64,000 nucleotides of DNA, taken from positions 1-64,000 of the forward strand of contig JBOEGG010000003.1 of the NCBI GenBank assembly GCA_050633285.1. The letters are read 5' to 3'. Shown in pieces: positions 37,886 to 46,348 of this stretch. The DNA comes from UBA1672 sp050633285 (GTDB lineage Bacteria > Pseudomonadota > Alphaproteobacteria > Micavibrionales > Micavibrionaceae). Under the pieces are notes generated by a model. The model ran no database searches and was not told where the DNA came from. It worked only from the letters and a program-made list of their open reading frames with translations. The position numbers and the translations under genes are program-made. How positions within the stretch are numbered: position 1 is the first letter of the stretch; each line of letters begins with the position of its first letter.

Positions 37886-37964
37886 GTATTCTCAAAATCA
37901 AACGTTCAATTACAAGAGTATTCTATAAATCAAACGGTTTATTAACGTTTGAATAATAGAATAC
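37886..37964. promoter_or_regulatory. Array of three 19-bp sites (probable enhancer)
   Basis: GTATTCTCAAAATCAAACG at 37886-37904 is repeated as GTATTCTATAAATCAAACG at 37918-37936, 32 bp (about three helical turns) further on, and inverted at 37946-37964. Sites two and three form a 47-bp nested dyad centred at 37941. The array lies 50-140 bp upstream of the sigma-54-like promoter and just ahead of the NtrC-type gene, as expected for an enhancer. It could instead form an mRNA hairpin in the rightward leader. Confidence 0.6.
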
Positions 37965-37981
37965 AAAGAATAGGAGATACG

Positions 37982-39370
37982 ATGACAGAACCCATTTTAA
38001 TTGCAGAAGATGACCCGATGCAGCGCCAAATGCTATCCACACTGCTTCGCCGTAAGATGGACTACAGCTCTTGCACTGCGGAAAATGGACGTGACGCACT
38101 AAACATACTTGATGCTGACACGACCAAAACTATAAAACTCATTATTCTGGATCTCGACATGCCTGTTATGGGAGGCATGGAAACCCTTGAAATTATCAAA
38201 CAGAGATACCCTAGTATTCCAGTTATCATGCTTACAGGAAGCAATGACGTAAAGCATGCAGTCAAAGCCATGAAACTTGGCGCTACGGACTTTATTACTA
38301 AACCTTATAATAGTGATAGAATGACGATCACTATTAAGAACGCCCTTAAAATCAGCCTTCTGTCACGCGAAGTAACGCGCCTTAAATCTGAAAAAGAAGG
38401 TACATTTGGTTTTGAAAACATCATAGGTCACGATGGTGGGCTTTTATCGGTTATAACAACGGCGCGTAAGGCCGCCTCTTCGGATATATCTGTTTTGATT
38501 ACAGGGGAGACAGGAACAGGAAAAGAGGTTTTAGCAAACGCCATACATGGTGAAAGTACACGCGTTGGAAAGCCGTTCATTGCAATAAACTGTGGTGCTA
38601 TTCCAGCGCAATTGGTAGAGAGCACACTTTTCGGGCATGAAAAAGGATCATTCACCGGAGCTACAGAAAAAGCCATTGGCAAATTCAGAGAAGCTGAAGG
38701 CGGCACAATCTTCTTAGATGAGGTGAGCGAGTTACCACTGGACACACAAGTCAAGCTCCTCCGTGTCCTGCAACAAAAGGAAGTAGAGCCTGTTGGTGGT
38801 TCAAAACCAATTCCTGTGAATGTGCGTATAATTTCTGCCACAAACCGAGATTTAGAAAGTGATGTAAAACAACAAAAATTCAGAGAAGACCTCTTCTTCC
38901 GCCTAAATGTACTGCAAATTCCTCTTCCTGCATTACGTGATAGAAAGCAAGACATTGCGGCACTCACAGATCACTTAATTGATCGTTTTTGTGTTAATGA
39001 AGGAGGCCTCCCCAAGACCTTGTCAGATAATGCCAAGGCTGCACTTATATCAAATTCATGGCCGGGGAATGTCCGCCAACTTGAAAATACAATCAATCGG
39101 GCAATGGTAATGAGTGATGGAAACATGCTTGAATTAACTGACTTTTCTACATTACTCTCAGATGAACAAAGCCGTGACGAGCCACCATTAATTCAAAATA
39201 CCAACTCACTTACTATCAACATCATGTCCCCAAATGGTACCTTCAAAACTGCTCGTGATATTGAAAAAGAAGCTATTGCAATAGTTTTACAGCACTTGGA
39301 TCACAACGTGACACAATCTGCGAAAGCCCTTGGCATGGCCAAATCTACATTTTATAAAAAGATAAAGTGA
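37982..39370 (+). CDS. NtrC-family sigma-54-dependent response regulator
   Basis: About 462 residues. Receiver (1-120) with AEDDPMQRQML, phospho-Asp in LIILDLDMPVMGG and Lys in FITKPYN; AAA+ domain with Walker A GETGTGKEV, the sigma-54-contact loop GSFTGA, Walker B GGTIFLDEVSELP and the arginine-finger region FREDLFFRLNVLQ; and a C-terminal Fis-type helix-turn-helix ending AKALGMAKSTFYKKIK. AGGAGA precedes the ATG at 37982; the in-frame ATG at 37949 lies inside the site array and is less likely. Natural partner for the hybrid kinase and candidate activator of the sigma-54-like promoters here. Confidence 0.92.
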   Translation: MTEPILIAEDDPMQRQMLSTLLRRKMDYSSCTAENGRDALNILDADTTKTIKLIILDLDMPVMGGMETLEIIKQRYPSIPVIMLTGSNDVKHAVKAMKLGATDFITKPYNSDRMTITIKNALKISLLSREVTRLKSEKEGTFGFENIIGHDGGLLSVITTARKAASSDISVLITGETGTGKEVLANAIHGESTRVGKPFIAINCGAIPAQLVESTLFGHEKGSFTGATEKAIGKFREAEGGTIFLDEVSELPLDTQVKLLRVLQQKEVEPVGGSKPIPVNVRIISATNRDLESDVKQQKFREDLFFRLNVLQIPLPALRDRKQDIAALTDHLIDRFCVNEGGLPKTLSDNAKAALISNSWPGNVRQLENTINRAMVMSDGNMLELTDFSTLLSDEQSRDEPPLIQNTNSLTINIMSPNGTFKTARDIEKEAIAIVLQHLDHNVTQSAKALGMAKSTFYKKIK

Positions 39371-39417
39371 TCAGTAGAATTATAAATCACATATCCGGAT
39401 CGTTGTGTAGAACGAGA

Positions 39418-39858
39418 TTAACAATTAAAAGCTTCATTCGCGATATCTGTGAGTTTAAAAGCATCCTTAGGCTCAGGTGGATCAGATAACAACAGATCCA
39501 GCAACCTCACTCCACTTACAATATCAACCCCACACTCCTTCGCTGCCTCTTTCGCGGTATCACCAGTTTTGCCCGTATGCACAAACAGGCCTTTTCCTTT
39601 ACGTCTCTTACAAACCTTTGCGAAATCTTTTACATCATTGGCCTTTATGTGGCCTGTGTAGCGTTTTGCCTGAATGAGGTAATGCTGGTCTTTGTAATAT
39701 GCTCTACCATCAATACCGCCATCGCCAGTGTAACCATCATTACGTACAATGATAAAGCCCTTGCGCTTAAGGCAAGTCAGGATCATTTCTTCAAACACAA
39801 ACGCATCCAAATTACGTAAGTAATAGAATTGTGCCTGTGGCGTACCTATATTTTTCAA
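39418..39858 (-). CDS. Mrr-like restriction endonuclease domain protein, probably frameshifted at its N-terminus
   Basis: 146 residues from a TTG. PD-(D/E)XK nuclease signature: YTGDGGIDGRAYY with the catalytic Asp, then LIQAKRYTG supplying the Gln-x-Lys half; KGLFVHTGKTGDTAKEAA is a conserved helix-strand unit. Similar throughout to the neighbour at 39941. That similarity continues upstream of the TTG (INAFRFLEKLKN) though no standard start exists there. A better start, ATG at 39941 overlapping the previous stop as TAATG with AAGGAG ten bases ahead, is in another frame and stops after nine codons at 39912. A one-base frameshift in the first 30 codons is the simplest reading. Confidence 0.65.
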   Translation of the reverse strand: MKNIGTPQAQFYYLRNLDAFVFEEMILTCLKRKGFIIVRNDGYTGDGGIDGRAYYKDQHYLIQAKRYTGHIKANDVKDFAKVCKRRKGKGLFVHTGKTGDTAKEAAKECGVDIVSGVRLLDLLLSDPPEPKDAFKLTDIANEAFNC

Positions 39859-39940
39859 CTTTTCTAAAAAACGAAAAGCATTAATACGGTTATATACATG
39901 TTGATCTTTAGCTATCGTCTTAATCCTAACATTTTGATCA

Positions 39941-40522
39941 TTATAGAGTATCTCCTTGCGAATGTCCCTTTGGCTGATTCAGTAAAAGATTTAACAGACG
40001 TTGACCACTAATCATTTCAATTTTTGTATTTCTTGCAACATCTTTGCTTTTCGGGCCGGTTTTACCCGTATGTACAAATAATCCGCGCTTATTTTGTCGT
40101 TTACAAATACCAGCGAACTCAATGACATGCTGCGGATTTATATGCGCCTTATAACGCTTGGCCTGCACAAGAAACTCTTGTCCGTTAATCGTACAGCGTC
40201 CGTCAATTCCACCATCACCAGTATAACGCTTATTGCGTTGGATCTTATGCCCTTGTCGTTTTATTGCCGTTAGGATCATCTCCTCAAATACGAAGGGGTC
40301 GACACCTCGCAAATGTGTTATTTGATGATCGGCAGGTTTACCGCGCAGGCGTTTCAATTCCTGATAGGCCTCTAGCATAGAAAGAAGGTGACGTTTCTTT
40401 CCCCACCAACCAGCGAATAGCAAGGTTACAGCAGTAAGTAAGACCCACCATGCTTCAGGTGGGAAATGCTCAATCACCTGTAATAAAGGCTTTAGGTTAT
40501 TAATCACGTCTATATGCTTCAT
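39941..40522 (-). CDS. Membrane-anchored Mrr-like restriction endonuclease
   Basis: About 193 residues: an N-terminal membrane segment at about 25-42 (WWVLLTAVTLLFAGWW), then an Mrr-type nuclease domain with VFEEMILTAIKRQG, RYTGDGGIDGRCTI (catalytic Asp), FLVQAKRYKAH and GLFVHTGKTGPKSKDVA. Such membrane-tethered Mrr proteins are often beside relaxase genes in mobile elements. The ATG at 40522 overlaps the relaxase stop by 23 bases. In-frame ATG at 40537 is an alternative. The next gene is a paralogue lacking the anchor. Confidence 0.75.
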   Translation of the reverse strand: MKHIDVINNLKPLLQVIEHFPPEAWWVLLTAVTLLFAGWWGKKRHLLSMLEAYQELKRLRGKPADHQITHLRGVDPFVFEEMILTAIKRQGHKIQRNKRYTGDGGIDGRCTINGQEFLVQAKRYKAHINPQHVIEFAGICKRQNKRGLFVHTGKTGPKSKDVARNTKIEMISGQRLLNLLLNQPKGHSQGDTL

Positions 40523-42863
40523 ACACCTCCCCTTCATGCTCTGTTGCTATATTATTGTCATTGTTCGGTTCACCTCCTGAAACTGCAGAAAACCCCTGTG
40601 TCATATTGTGTCTACGCCCTAACATTTGGTGTGACAGGTCACTTAAACTTTCAACTTTTTCTTCATCATAAAATACATGTACAGGCTTATCAGATTTCTG
40701 ATAAATCAGTGGCGCATCATCCATAGCATTGGCCTGATTGTGATAGATATATCCTTGCTCTAAACCCGTATCAGTATTCGATATATTGGTACCGGCATAA
40801 CCAAGGTCAAAGCCATTCACTCTCTTGAGATCAACTTTCATTAACCGCCCGCCTTCTGTTTCTATCAATGAATTATCACTGTAATGGATAAGCACACGTG
40901 CGCGCATACCCTCCTCTATTTCATGCTCTTGATAATTTTTCTTAAACTGGATCATATCCCCCCAGTACAGCGCCATATCCCGCAATATATCCTTACCATT
41001 TTTAGATTTATACCGCGCCGTAAAATGCTTACCATGCTTTTCTTTGAGATGCTTTTTCTTTAAACGTTGCTTTTGGATTGTCTCGTTAAACTGCATAGCA
41101 TCTACATCACGACTACAAAGAATAAAGCGTTTATCATCGCGTTTTCTCATATCCTTAAACCATTTATCAAGCACAGCACCCTGTGTCTGCCCGGTACCAG
41201 AATGCGCATGTAAGTAACGTGCCTTTTGCATCTTAAGTGCGTCATATGTGCGTCCCATCATAAAAGCGTCACGAATAAAGTCCCTGTTATCTTTTGCAGT
41301 TTTTAAGAATTTATGACGAAGTTTTTTAAACGAACTCATCAGCTTATAATAACCAAACAAGCTCTGCCACAGACGTTTTCCTTTAACCTTTGGCGACCCT
41401 AGATATATGAGCTTTGCTCCGATTTTATTGGCGGTATCCATGATGTTCTGATCTTGTCCAGGACTAAGTTGATCAGCCTCATCAACAATGATCACCTTCT
41501 TTGTTTTACTCTTCGCGCCCGTATAACGATCTCCAAAACGGCGCAATAAGTCACGATACGTCAGAATACCCTTGGTAAATCCTGCGACCTTAAATTGATC
41601 CTTGCCTTTATTATTCCTAGCCATGGCGATGACATCATAACCGGCGGCTTTATACATTTCATGACAAGAAGATAAATAGGTTTTCTTATGACCATTTTTA
41701 TCGGCCTCGACAACCTTAAACCCTTGCGCACCAGCTGTATATCTAAGTGCATCACGCACCATTTTGTCGCCGCGCGAATGCGTTGTTTTCTTAACAAGAT
41801 CTAAGGGTAATGCAAAATCATTGCGCCTATAAAGTCTATCCGCCTTAGCCTTAATTTGACGATTACGTTCTTGCATCGGTGCGAAACTATACATCTGCGT
41901 TTTTACACCTGTTTCCTTTGAGTGTAGAGGGATGAGCTTACCCTCCTCTTCCAAGTTTTTCAGGACTTCATCTATGTTCAAACACCCCACGCGACCAATC
42001 GCGCCTTCAATTTCATGGCGTGGAGCAACAGGGCTATACTCAAATACCTTCTCAAGATATTTATGATTTTCTACATTCTCAAATCTAATCTTACGATTAT
42101 CATTTCCTGCTTTTGTGGCCATACCCATAACCTCCCGCTTATGATCTTCCATGCCAAGCGGTTTTGTCACGCCAATATCAAGTCCCCGTGCCTCATGTGT
42201 ACGATGATCAATAAAGCCATTAATATTATGGCTCTTAAGTGCATCATTCACCACATGTGCAAAATTCTCTCGCCAAAGCTCTAACTTCCCGGCATCGTTC
42301 CAACTCCTATTTTTTTCTCCGAAGCCAGTTTCACTTGTTTCATCCAATTCACGCATCGAAAGCATGATATGCGCATGAAAATGGCGAACATCGTTCTTAC
42401 CTGAGGGAGCATGTAGTGCCACATCGGCGATCATGCCTGCGGCTGTAAAATTATCACGTACATATCTTTTTAGGATACGTTCGTAGAATTCTTTCAGGCT
42501 CTTTTCTTTGTTTTCATCATTCAAGTGATCGTAGATATCTATATTAGGCAGTGAAACAACGACTTCCCGCGCAAGCTGTGCATCTTTACGTTTTTCCGAA
42601 GCCTCCGCCTTATTCCAAAGGTTAGTGCGGGATTGTGTCCAAATTGGGGCATGACGTGGTGCTTCAATAAAAGACGACATCACACCATGACGACGAGAGT
42701 AATCATATGACACAGCTTTCACATCCTGATCAGGATTGCCATTTTCTTCAACTATTTCAGTAATCTTAGTGCCAGATCTATACGCCGCGGCTGCCAGAGC
42801 ATTATGTCCCTTACTACGCGACATCACCTGCACATGCATGTGATATGGATATTCTTTTCTCAT
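40500..42863 (-). CDS. MobA/TraA-like relaxase with degenerate helicase domain
   Basis: 787 residues. The N-terminal HUH relaxase (about 1-260) shows HVQVMSRSKGHNALAAAAYRSG, YDYSRR and the metal-binding HFHAHIML. The rest aligns with the helicase half of Ti-type TraA: Walker B VIIVDEADQLSP is intact, but the position of the P-loop (normally G-x4-GK-S/T) reads ADKNGHKKT, so ATP binding is doubtful. Nicking of oriT followed by transfer is the family role. No coupling protein or type IV secretion gene is present, so it is at most mobilisable in trans or a remnant. Confidence 0.82.
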   Translation of the reverse strand: MRKEYPYHMHVQVMSRSKGHNALAAAAYRSGTKITEIVEENGNPDQDVKAVSYDYSRRHGVMSSFIEAPRHAPIWTQSRTNLWNKAEASEKRKDAQLAREVVVSLPNIDIYDHLNDENKEKSLKEFYERILKRYVRDNFTAAGMIADVALHAPSGKNDVRHFHAHIMLSMRELDETSETGFGEKNRSWNDAGKLELWRENFAHVVNDALKSHNINGFIDHRTHEARGLDIGVTKPLGMEDHKREVMGMATKAGNDNRKIRFENVENHKYLEKVFEYSPVAPRHEIEGAIGRVGCLNIDEVLKNLEEEGKLIPLHSKETGVKTQMYSFAPMQERNRQIKAKADRLYRRNDFALPLDLVKKTTHSRGDKMVRDALRYTAGAQGFKVVEADKNGHKKTYLSSCHEMYKAAGYDVIAMARNNKGKDQFKVAGFTKGILTYRDLLRRFGDRYTGAKSKTKKVIIVDEADQLSPGQDQNIMDTANKIGAKLIYLGSPKVKGKRLWQSLFGYYKLMSSFKKLRHKFLKTAKDNRDFIRDAFMMGRTYDALKMQKARYLHAHSGTGQTQGAVLDKWFKDMRKRDDKRFILCSRDVDAMQFNETIQKQRLKKKHLKEKHGKHFTARYKSKNGKDILRDMALYWGDMIQFKKNYQEHEIEEGMRARVLIHYSDNSLIETEGGRLMKVDLKRVNGFDLGYAGTNISNTDTGLEQGYIYHNQANAMDDAPLIYQKSDKPVHVFYDEEKVESLSDLSHQMLGRRHNMTQGFSAVSGGEPNNDNNIATEHEGEVYEAYRRD

Positions 42864-42897
42864 TACTCAGTACAACCCTAGCGGCCATTATTTAGCC

Positions 42898-42913
42898 TTA
42901 ATTGAGCAATTAA
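42898..42913. promoter_or_regulatory. Perfect palindrome upstream of the relaxase gene
   Basis: TTAATTGAGCAATTAA (seven-base arms, AG centre) lies 35 bases before the relaxase start. A second short dyad ACTAT-N3-ATAGT is at 42930-42942. Candidate operator or part of an oriT. Confidence 0.35.
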
Positions 42914-42974
42914 CTACCATAGGACACATACTATTGTATAGTAAAAAATCACACCAAATCATAAAAACATGCAT

Positions 42975-43018
42975 CAACGTATAAGTGCACTCTTTCAGCA
43001 TTGATTATGCCAACATGG
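42975..43018. repeat. Tail element, copy B
   Basis: CAACGTATAAGTGCACTC core followed by TTTCAGCA and ATTATGCCAACATGG. Unlike copies A, C and D, no AAAAAC/GTTTTT hairpin precedes it. The interval 42864-43210 has no gene. Confidence 0.8.
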
Positions 43019-43156
43019 CTGTTGAGTAAAAATACATGCCAACCACCTATGGGTTAGGGAAAGAGGATATAAATAGAGAAAAACACAAAGGCTTAACGCT
43101 CTGTGAAATATAGGGGGATAATTACGGAGAATTAAAAAGAGTACAAAAGGCAGGCA

Positions 43157-43183
43157 TAAAAAACCCGCCACTAGGACGGGTTA
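43157..43183 (-). terminator. Terminator of the PPC-like gene
   Basis: Minus-strand AACCCG...CGGGTT stem with T-rich tail. The sequence CCCGCCACTAGGACGGG recurs at 48031 and, mutated, at 46291 after unrelated genes. Confidence 0.8.
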
Positions 43184-43210
43184 AAAATAAAACAGGTTTA
43201 CTTCCTATAG

Positions 43211-44152
43211 TTAATTAACAGATATAGCGTAATCACCGGATTGTGTTGCATTGGTAAACTCAACAATTACCGTATAAGTACCTGTGTCTGGCAATGTTAC
43301 TGTTTTAGCATTATTGCCATAGGTGAAGTAAGAACCATCCGGTTTATACAATATAACCTGACCGATACTGCTTACACTTTCTGAAACAGTAAAGTTTACA
43401 ACGGCCCCAGCCAAACCCGTATAGGTAAAACTATCAAAGTCGTGTGTACCTAAATAACCATAATACGTCGACCCTAGTGAGAGAGAACCATTCTCTACAC
43501 TATCGCTAGCACGAACATAGTGAACCGTGTAATCACCCGTTTGTGTTGCATTGGTAAACTCAACAACCGCAGTATAAGTACCTGTATCCGGCAATGTGGC
43601 TGTCTTTGCATTATTGCCATAGGTGAAGTAAGAACCATCCGGCTTATACAATATAATCTGACCGATACTGCTTACACTTTCATCAATACGGAAACGAACA
43701 CCTTCCCCCGCATTGCCATCAAATGTAAAACTGTCAAAATCATGAGCACCCAAATTACCCGTATGAGAAGTACCACTTGTTAACGCACCATCCTCTACAC
43801 TGTCACCACCACGAACATAGTGAACCGTGTAACTACCGACATCACTCGGATCAGTAAACTCAATAACTGCCGTATAAGTACCCGTATCCGGCAATGTGGC
43901 TGTCTTTGCATTATTGCCATAGGTGAAGTAAGAACCATCCGGCTTATACAATGTAACTCTACCAACACTGTCGACACTTTCATTAACACGGAAACGAACA
44001 CCTTCCCCCGCATTGCCATCAAATGTAAAACTGTCTGTTTGATTAGCAGATAAAAAACCACTAGCGGAAGAACCGCTTGTTAAACTTTGCGCATAGACTT
44101 GACTAGACAAACCAAGCATAGTCAATGCAACACCTGTTAATAGACGTTTCAT
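43211..44152 (-). CDS. Secreted protein of three PPC-like repeats
   Basis: 313 residues: signal peptide ending SQVYAQ, then three tandem repeats of about 100 residues, each with FDSFTFDGNAGEGVRFR, LYKPDGSYFTYGNNAKT and LPDTGTYTAVIEF-like segments. The pattern resembles bacterial pre-peptidase C-terminal (PPC) beta-sandwich domains, normally found on secreted proteases. No catalytic domain is present. DNA repeats with a 300-bp period are almost identical over the KPDGSYFTYG segment, implying recent duplication or conversion. It has its own copy of the repeated upstream module. Confidence 0.6.
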   Translation of the reverse strand: MKRLLTGVALTMLGLSSQVYAQSLTSGSSASGFLSANQTDSFTFDGNAGEGVRFRVNESVDSVGRVTLYKPDGSYFTYGNNAKTATLPDTGTYTAVIEFTDPSDVGSYTVHYVRGGDSVEDGALTSGTSHTGNLGAHDFDSFTFDGNAGEGVRFRIDESVSSIGQIILYKPDGSYFTYGNNAKTATLPDTGTYTAVVEFTNATQTGDYTVHYVRASDSVENGSLSLGSTYYGYLGTHDFDSFTYTGLAGAVVNFTVSESVSSIGQVILYKPDGSYFTYGNNAKTVTLPDTGTYTVIVEFTNATQSGDYAISVN

Positions 44153-44332
44153 GCCTATCTCTCCTATATAAATTAAAATTTAAATGAATTTGCAAAGCCG
44201 AAATTGCTCTTTGCGGTACTAATTATAAACCACATTTAAAGCTCTTGCATAAAATACAAGAGCTTCGCCTATAATAGTTTTTCATATAAAAACAACTGCT
44301 TATAACTAAATAATATAAATAAAAACATGAAA

Positions 44333-44348
44333 TTGGCACGATACTTGA
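44333..44348 (+). promoter_or_regulatory. Sigma-54-like promoter, copy 2
   Basis: Same 16 bases as copy 1, TTGGCACG with TTGA at the -12 side, directly before the hairpin. Confidence 0.45.
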
Positions 44349-44351
44349 CGA

Positions 44352-44453
44352 CCATAGGGCAGCTTCTTTTTTATTGTCTGGATAGATGAGCACATCACGA
44401 AGTGATGTATATAGCGAAGAAGGGAAGACGATCAAAAAGAAGCTGCCCTATGG
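44352..44453 (+). ncRNA. Candidate structured RNA, copy 2
   Basis: 102-bp hairpin identical in arms and inner stem to copy 1, loop GAA in the inner stem. Confidence 0.35.
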
Positions 44454-44751
44454 GACACACCCAGATTCAATAACGAACATTCAGCTACCTTTAACGATTT
44501 TTATTTTTAAGATTTTAAGAAAAGAAAAAGAATTATTTTAGATATGCTTACGCACATCTAAATTGGATTTTTGATCACTGCGTAATCTTATTAACTTTAG
44601 CTCTCTTTTTTCATCTCATCTAAGAATTCATAATGGGAATTATGATCAAGCTTTTAAGACATCGCTTGTTCATCCGGTATAAGCTTCAACACAATTGAAA
44701 TTACCCATATGGATACGATCCTCGCCTGAAAATGCATTAAATTATTAATTC

Positions 44752-44814
44752 AAAACAAGCGTTTTTTGCCCAACGTATAAGTGCACTCTTTAAGCAGCAA
44801 TTATACCAATATGG
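44752..44814. repeat. Tail element, copy C
   Basis: AAAAC/GTTTT hairpin followed by CAACGTATAAGTGCACTC (44771) and TTTAAGCAGC, then ATTATACCAATATGG. It is the most diverged copy, with three substitutions in the conserved core. Confidence 0.78.
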
Positions 44815-44885
44815 TTTAAAGTCAAAAAACATAATTATGCTCTATGGGCTAAAGTCGGCCTCTAAAAAGAGAAAAACTACAGGCA

Positions 44886-44911
44886 TAAAAAAGCCCGCAT
44901 TGCAACGGGCT
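44886..44911 (-). terminator. Terminator of paralogue 3
   Basis: Minus-strand AGCCCG/CGGGCT stem with an eight-base loop, then a T-run (CTTTTTTATG). Confidence 0.72.
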
Positions 44912-44942
44912 AGGAATTTTACTTATTGTGAATTGTGATTAT

Positions 44943-45671
44943 TTACGGGACGGTGACCGTAATCACTATAGAAGCCGTAGAAACACCACCATTACCATCT
45001 GAAATTTCATAATAGAAGTAATCCTCACCTATGTAATCAGGACCACCTGAAAAAGTTATAGAACTATCAGAATTAATAACAACGCTATTAGGTGTATCCA
45101 GTTGCCATACACGAGTAAGTGTCAATGTATCCCCGTCGGGATCACTATCGTTATTCAATGGATAGAACGTTCCAGAACTCCCCTCAACAACACTCCATCC
45201 ACGATCTTTTTTTGCAATGGGGTAAGTACTAAAATCTTCCCCCAAAACTGTTGCCGTCAATGTTGCCTGATTACTAGCATCAGTGATTCCTGTTAAATCT
45301 GAGAATAAGTACAAAGTATTAGCATCAACTGGGATAGGTAAATATTTGGTTCCCCTAACCCCACCAGTTTCCGAGTTTGTAGTTCCAAAGGATGAACACC
45401 CTTTATAAGTTATAAGAATATTGTCATCACTATCCTTAATCTCTAGCCACACTTTAGCTGCCCCATTTTGCCCCAAAACACGACAACCGTAATCCAAAAG
45501 TAAAACTTCATCATTTCTATAACCGGATAAATCCAAAGATACTGGTGTAGATCCCGAATTCTTATTTACTTCGGCCGTAGCCAGAATATCCGTATGAAAA
45601 TCATGCGCCTGTGCTGCTGCGCCGATTAGTGAAGTTGCCAATACTAAACCGCTTAATAGACTTTTTTTCAT
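44943..45671 (-). CDS. Secreted protein with C-terminal cadherin/Ig-like domain (paralogue 3)
   Basis: 242 residues: signal peptide MKKSLLSGLVLATSLIGAAAQAH, variable middle with cysteines in YGCRVLG and KGCSSFG, and the terminal domain with LNNDSDPDGDTLTLTRVW and YYEISDGNGG. The leader and terminal domain are closer to paralogues 1 and 2 than the middle is, suggesting exchange of the central part or selection for variation there. Preceded by copy 3 of the repeated module. Confidence 0.6.
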   Translation of the reverse strand: MKKSLLSGLVLATSLIGAAAQAHDFHTDILATAEVNKNSGSTPVSLDLSGYRNDEVLLLDYGCRVLGQNGAAKVWLEIKDSDDNILITYKGCSSFGTTNSETGGVRGTKYLPIPVDANTLYLFSDLTGITDASNQATLTATVLGEDFSTYPIAKKDRGWSVVEGSSGTFYPLNNDSDPDGDTLTLTRVWQLDTPNSVVINSDSSITFSGGPDYIGEDYFYYEISDGNGGVSTASIVITVTVP

Positions 45672-45852
45672 GTCTATTTCTCCTATATATATTTAAAATT
45701 TAAGTGAATTCACAAAGCCTGAATTGCTCTTTGCGGTATTAATTATAAACCACATTTAAAGGACTTGCATAAAATACAAGAGCTTCGCCTATAATAGTTT
45801 TTCATATAAAAACAAATGTTTATAACTAAATAATATAAATAAAAACATGAAA

Positions 45853-45868
45853 TTGGCACGATACTTGA
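45853..45868 (+). promoter_or_regulatory. Sigma-54-like promoter, copy 3
   Basis: Identical TTGGCACGATACTTGA ahead of the hairpin. Confidence 0.45.
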
Positions 45869-45871
45869 CGA

Positions 45872-45973
45872 CCATAGGGCAGCTTCTTTTTTATTGTCTG
45901 GATAGATGAGCACATCACAAAGTGATGTATATAGCGAAGAAGGGAAGACGATCAAAAAGAAGCTGCCCTATGG
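45872..45973 (+). ncRNA. Candidate structured RNA, copy 3
   Basis: 102-bp hairpin; the inner loop is AAA instead of GAA and the base after the right arm is C instead of G. Both changes leave pairing intact. Confidence 0.35.
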
Positions 45974-46148
45974 CACACACCCAGATTCAATAAATAACAT
46001 TCGGCTACTTTTAACGATTTTTATTTTTAAGATTTTAAGAAAAGAAAAAGAATTATTTTAGATATGCTTGCGCACATCTAAATTGGATCTATATTGCTTT
46101 CGCAATGGCATTATAGCCCTTCCGCCGAGGTATTAGATAACAATAGCA

Positions 46149-46176
46149 GGTCGGAACGAGAGGATTTGAACCTCCG
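46149..46176 (-). repeat. tRNA-Pro 3'-end fragment (attachment-site remnant)
   Basis: 28 bases identical to the last part of the intact tRNA-Pro gene at 54531-54558 (T-arm and acceptor 3' strand), then divergence into CGTATTACTC. The orientation fits insertion of an element at the tRNA 3' end: the intact gene stays on the right and the displaced 3' end remains on the left. No integrase is seen between the two. Confidence 0.8.
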
Positions 46177-46282
46177 TATTACTCTACTTCTCATCCTTTA
46201 TAATTCCTAAAATACATGACCTATAGCTAAAATTAAGTCATGAGATCCATAAGGACGAAAACGGAACAGGAAAGGCAGGCAT

Positions 46283-46309
46283 AAAAAAAACCGCCACTAG
46301 GACAGGTTT
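46283..46309 (-). terminator. Terminator of the orphan immunity gene
   Basis: Copy of the CCGCCACTAGGAC terminator, with one mismatch in the stem (CAGG for CGGG), 40 bases past the stop codon, followed on the minus strand by eight T. Confidence 0.65.
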
Positions 46310-46348
46310 GGAATAACTTTTATAGTGCTAACTATTATGCTCTTTTAA

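Larger units (their letters stand above)
44153..44579. repeat. Repeated upstream module, copy 2
   Basis: Nearly base-for-base the same as copy 1 from the start codon to GGATTTTTGATCACT, with the dyad at 44192-44214 and TATAAT (minus) at 44222-44227. The stretch 44580-44750 beyond it shows no gene. Confidence 0.9.
45672..46135. repeat. Repeated upstream module, copy 3
   Basis: Same order of parts as copies 1 and 2 (dyad CAAAG-N11-CTTTG at 45713-45733). Its outer end matches copy 4 rather than copies 1 and 2: both continue through ATTGCTTTCGCAAT to GAGGTATTA. It lies 13 bases from a tRNA-Pro fragment. Confidence 0.9.

Noticed and set aside
44580..44750. Possible gene between module copy 2 and tail element C
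   Set aside because: Only short, unsupported frames occur; AT-rich sequence with no ribosome-binding site or similarity.
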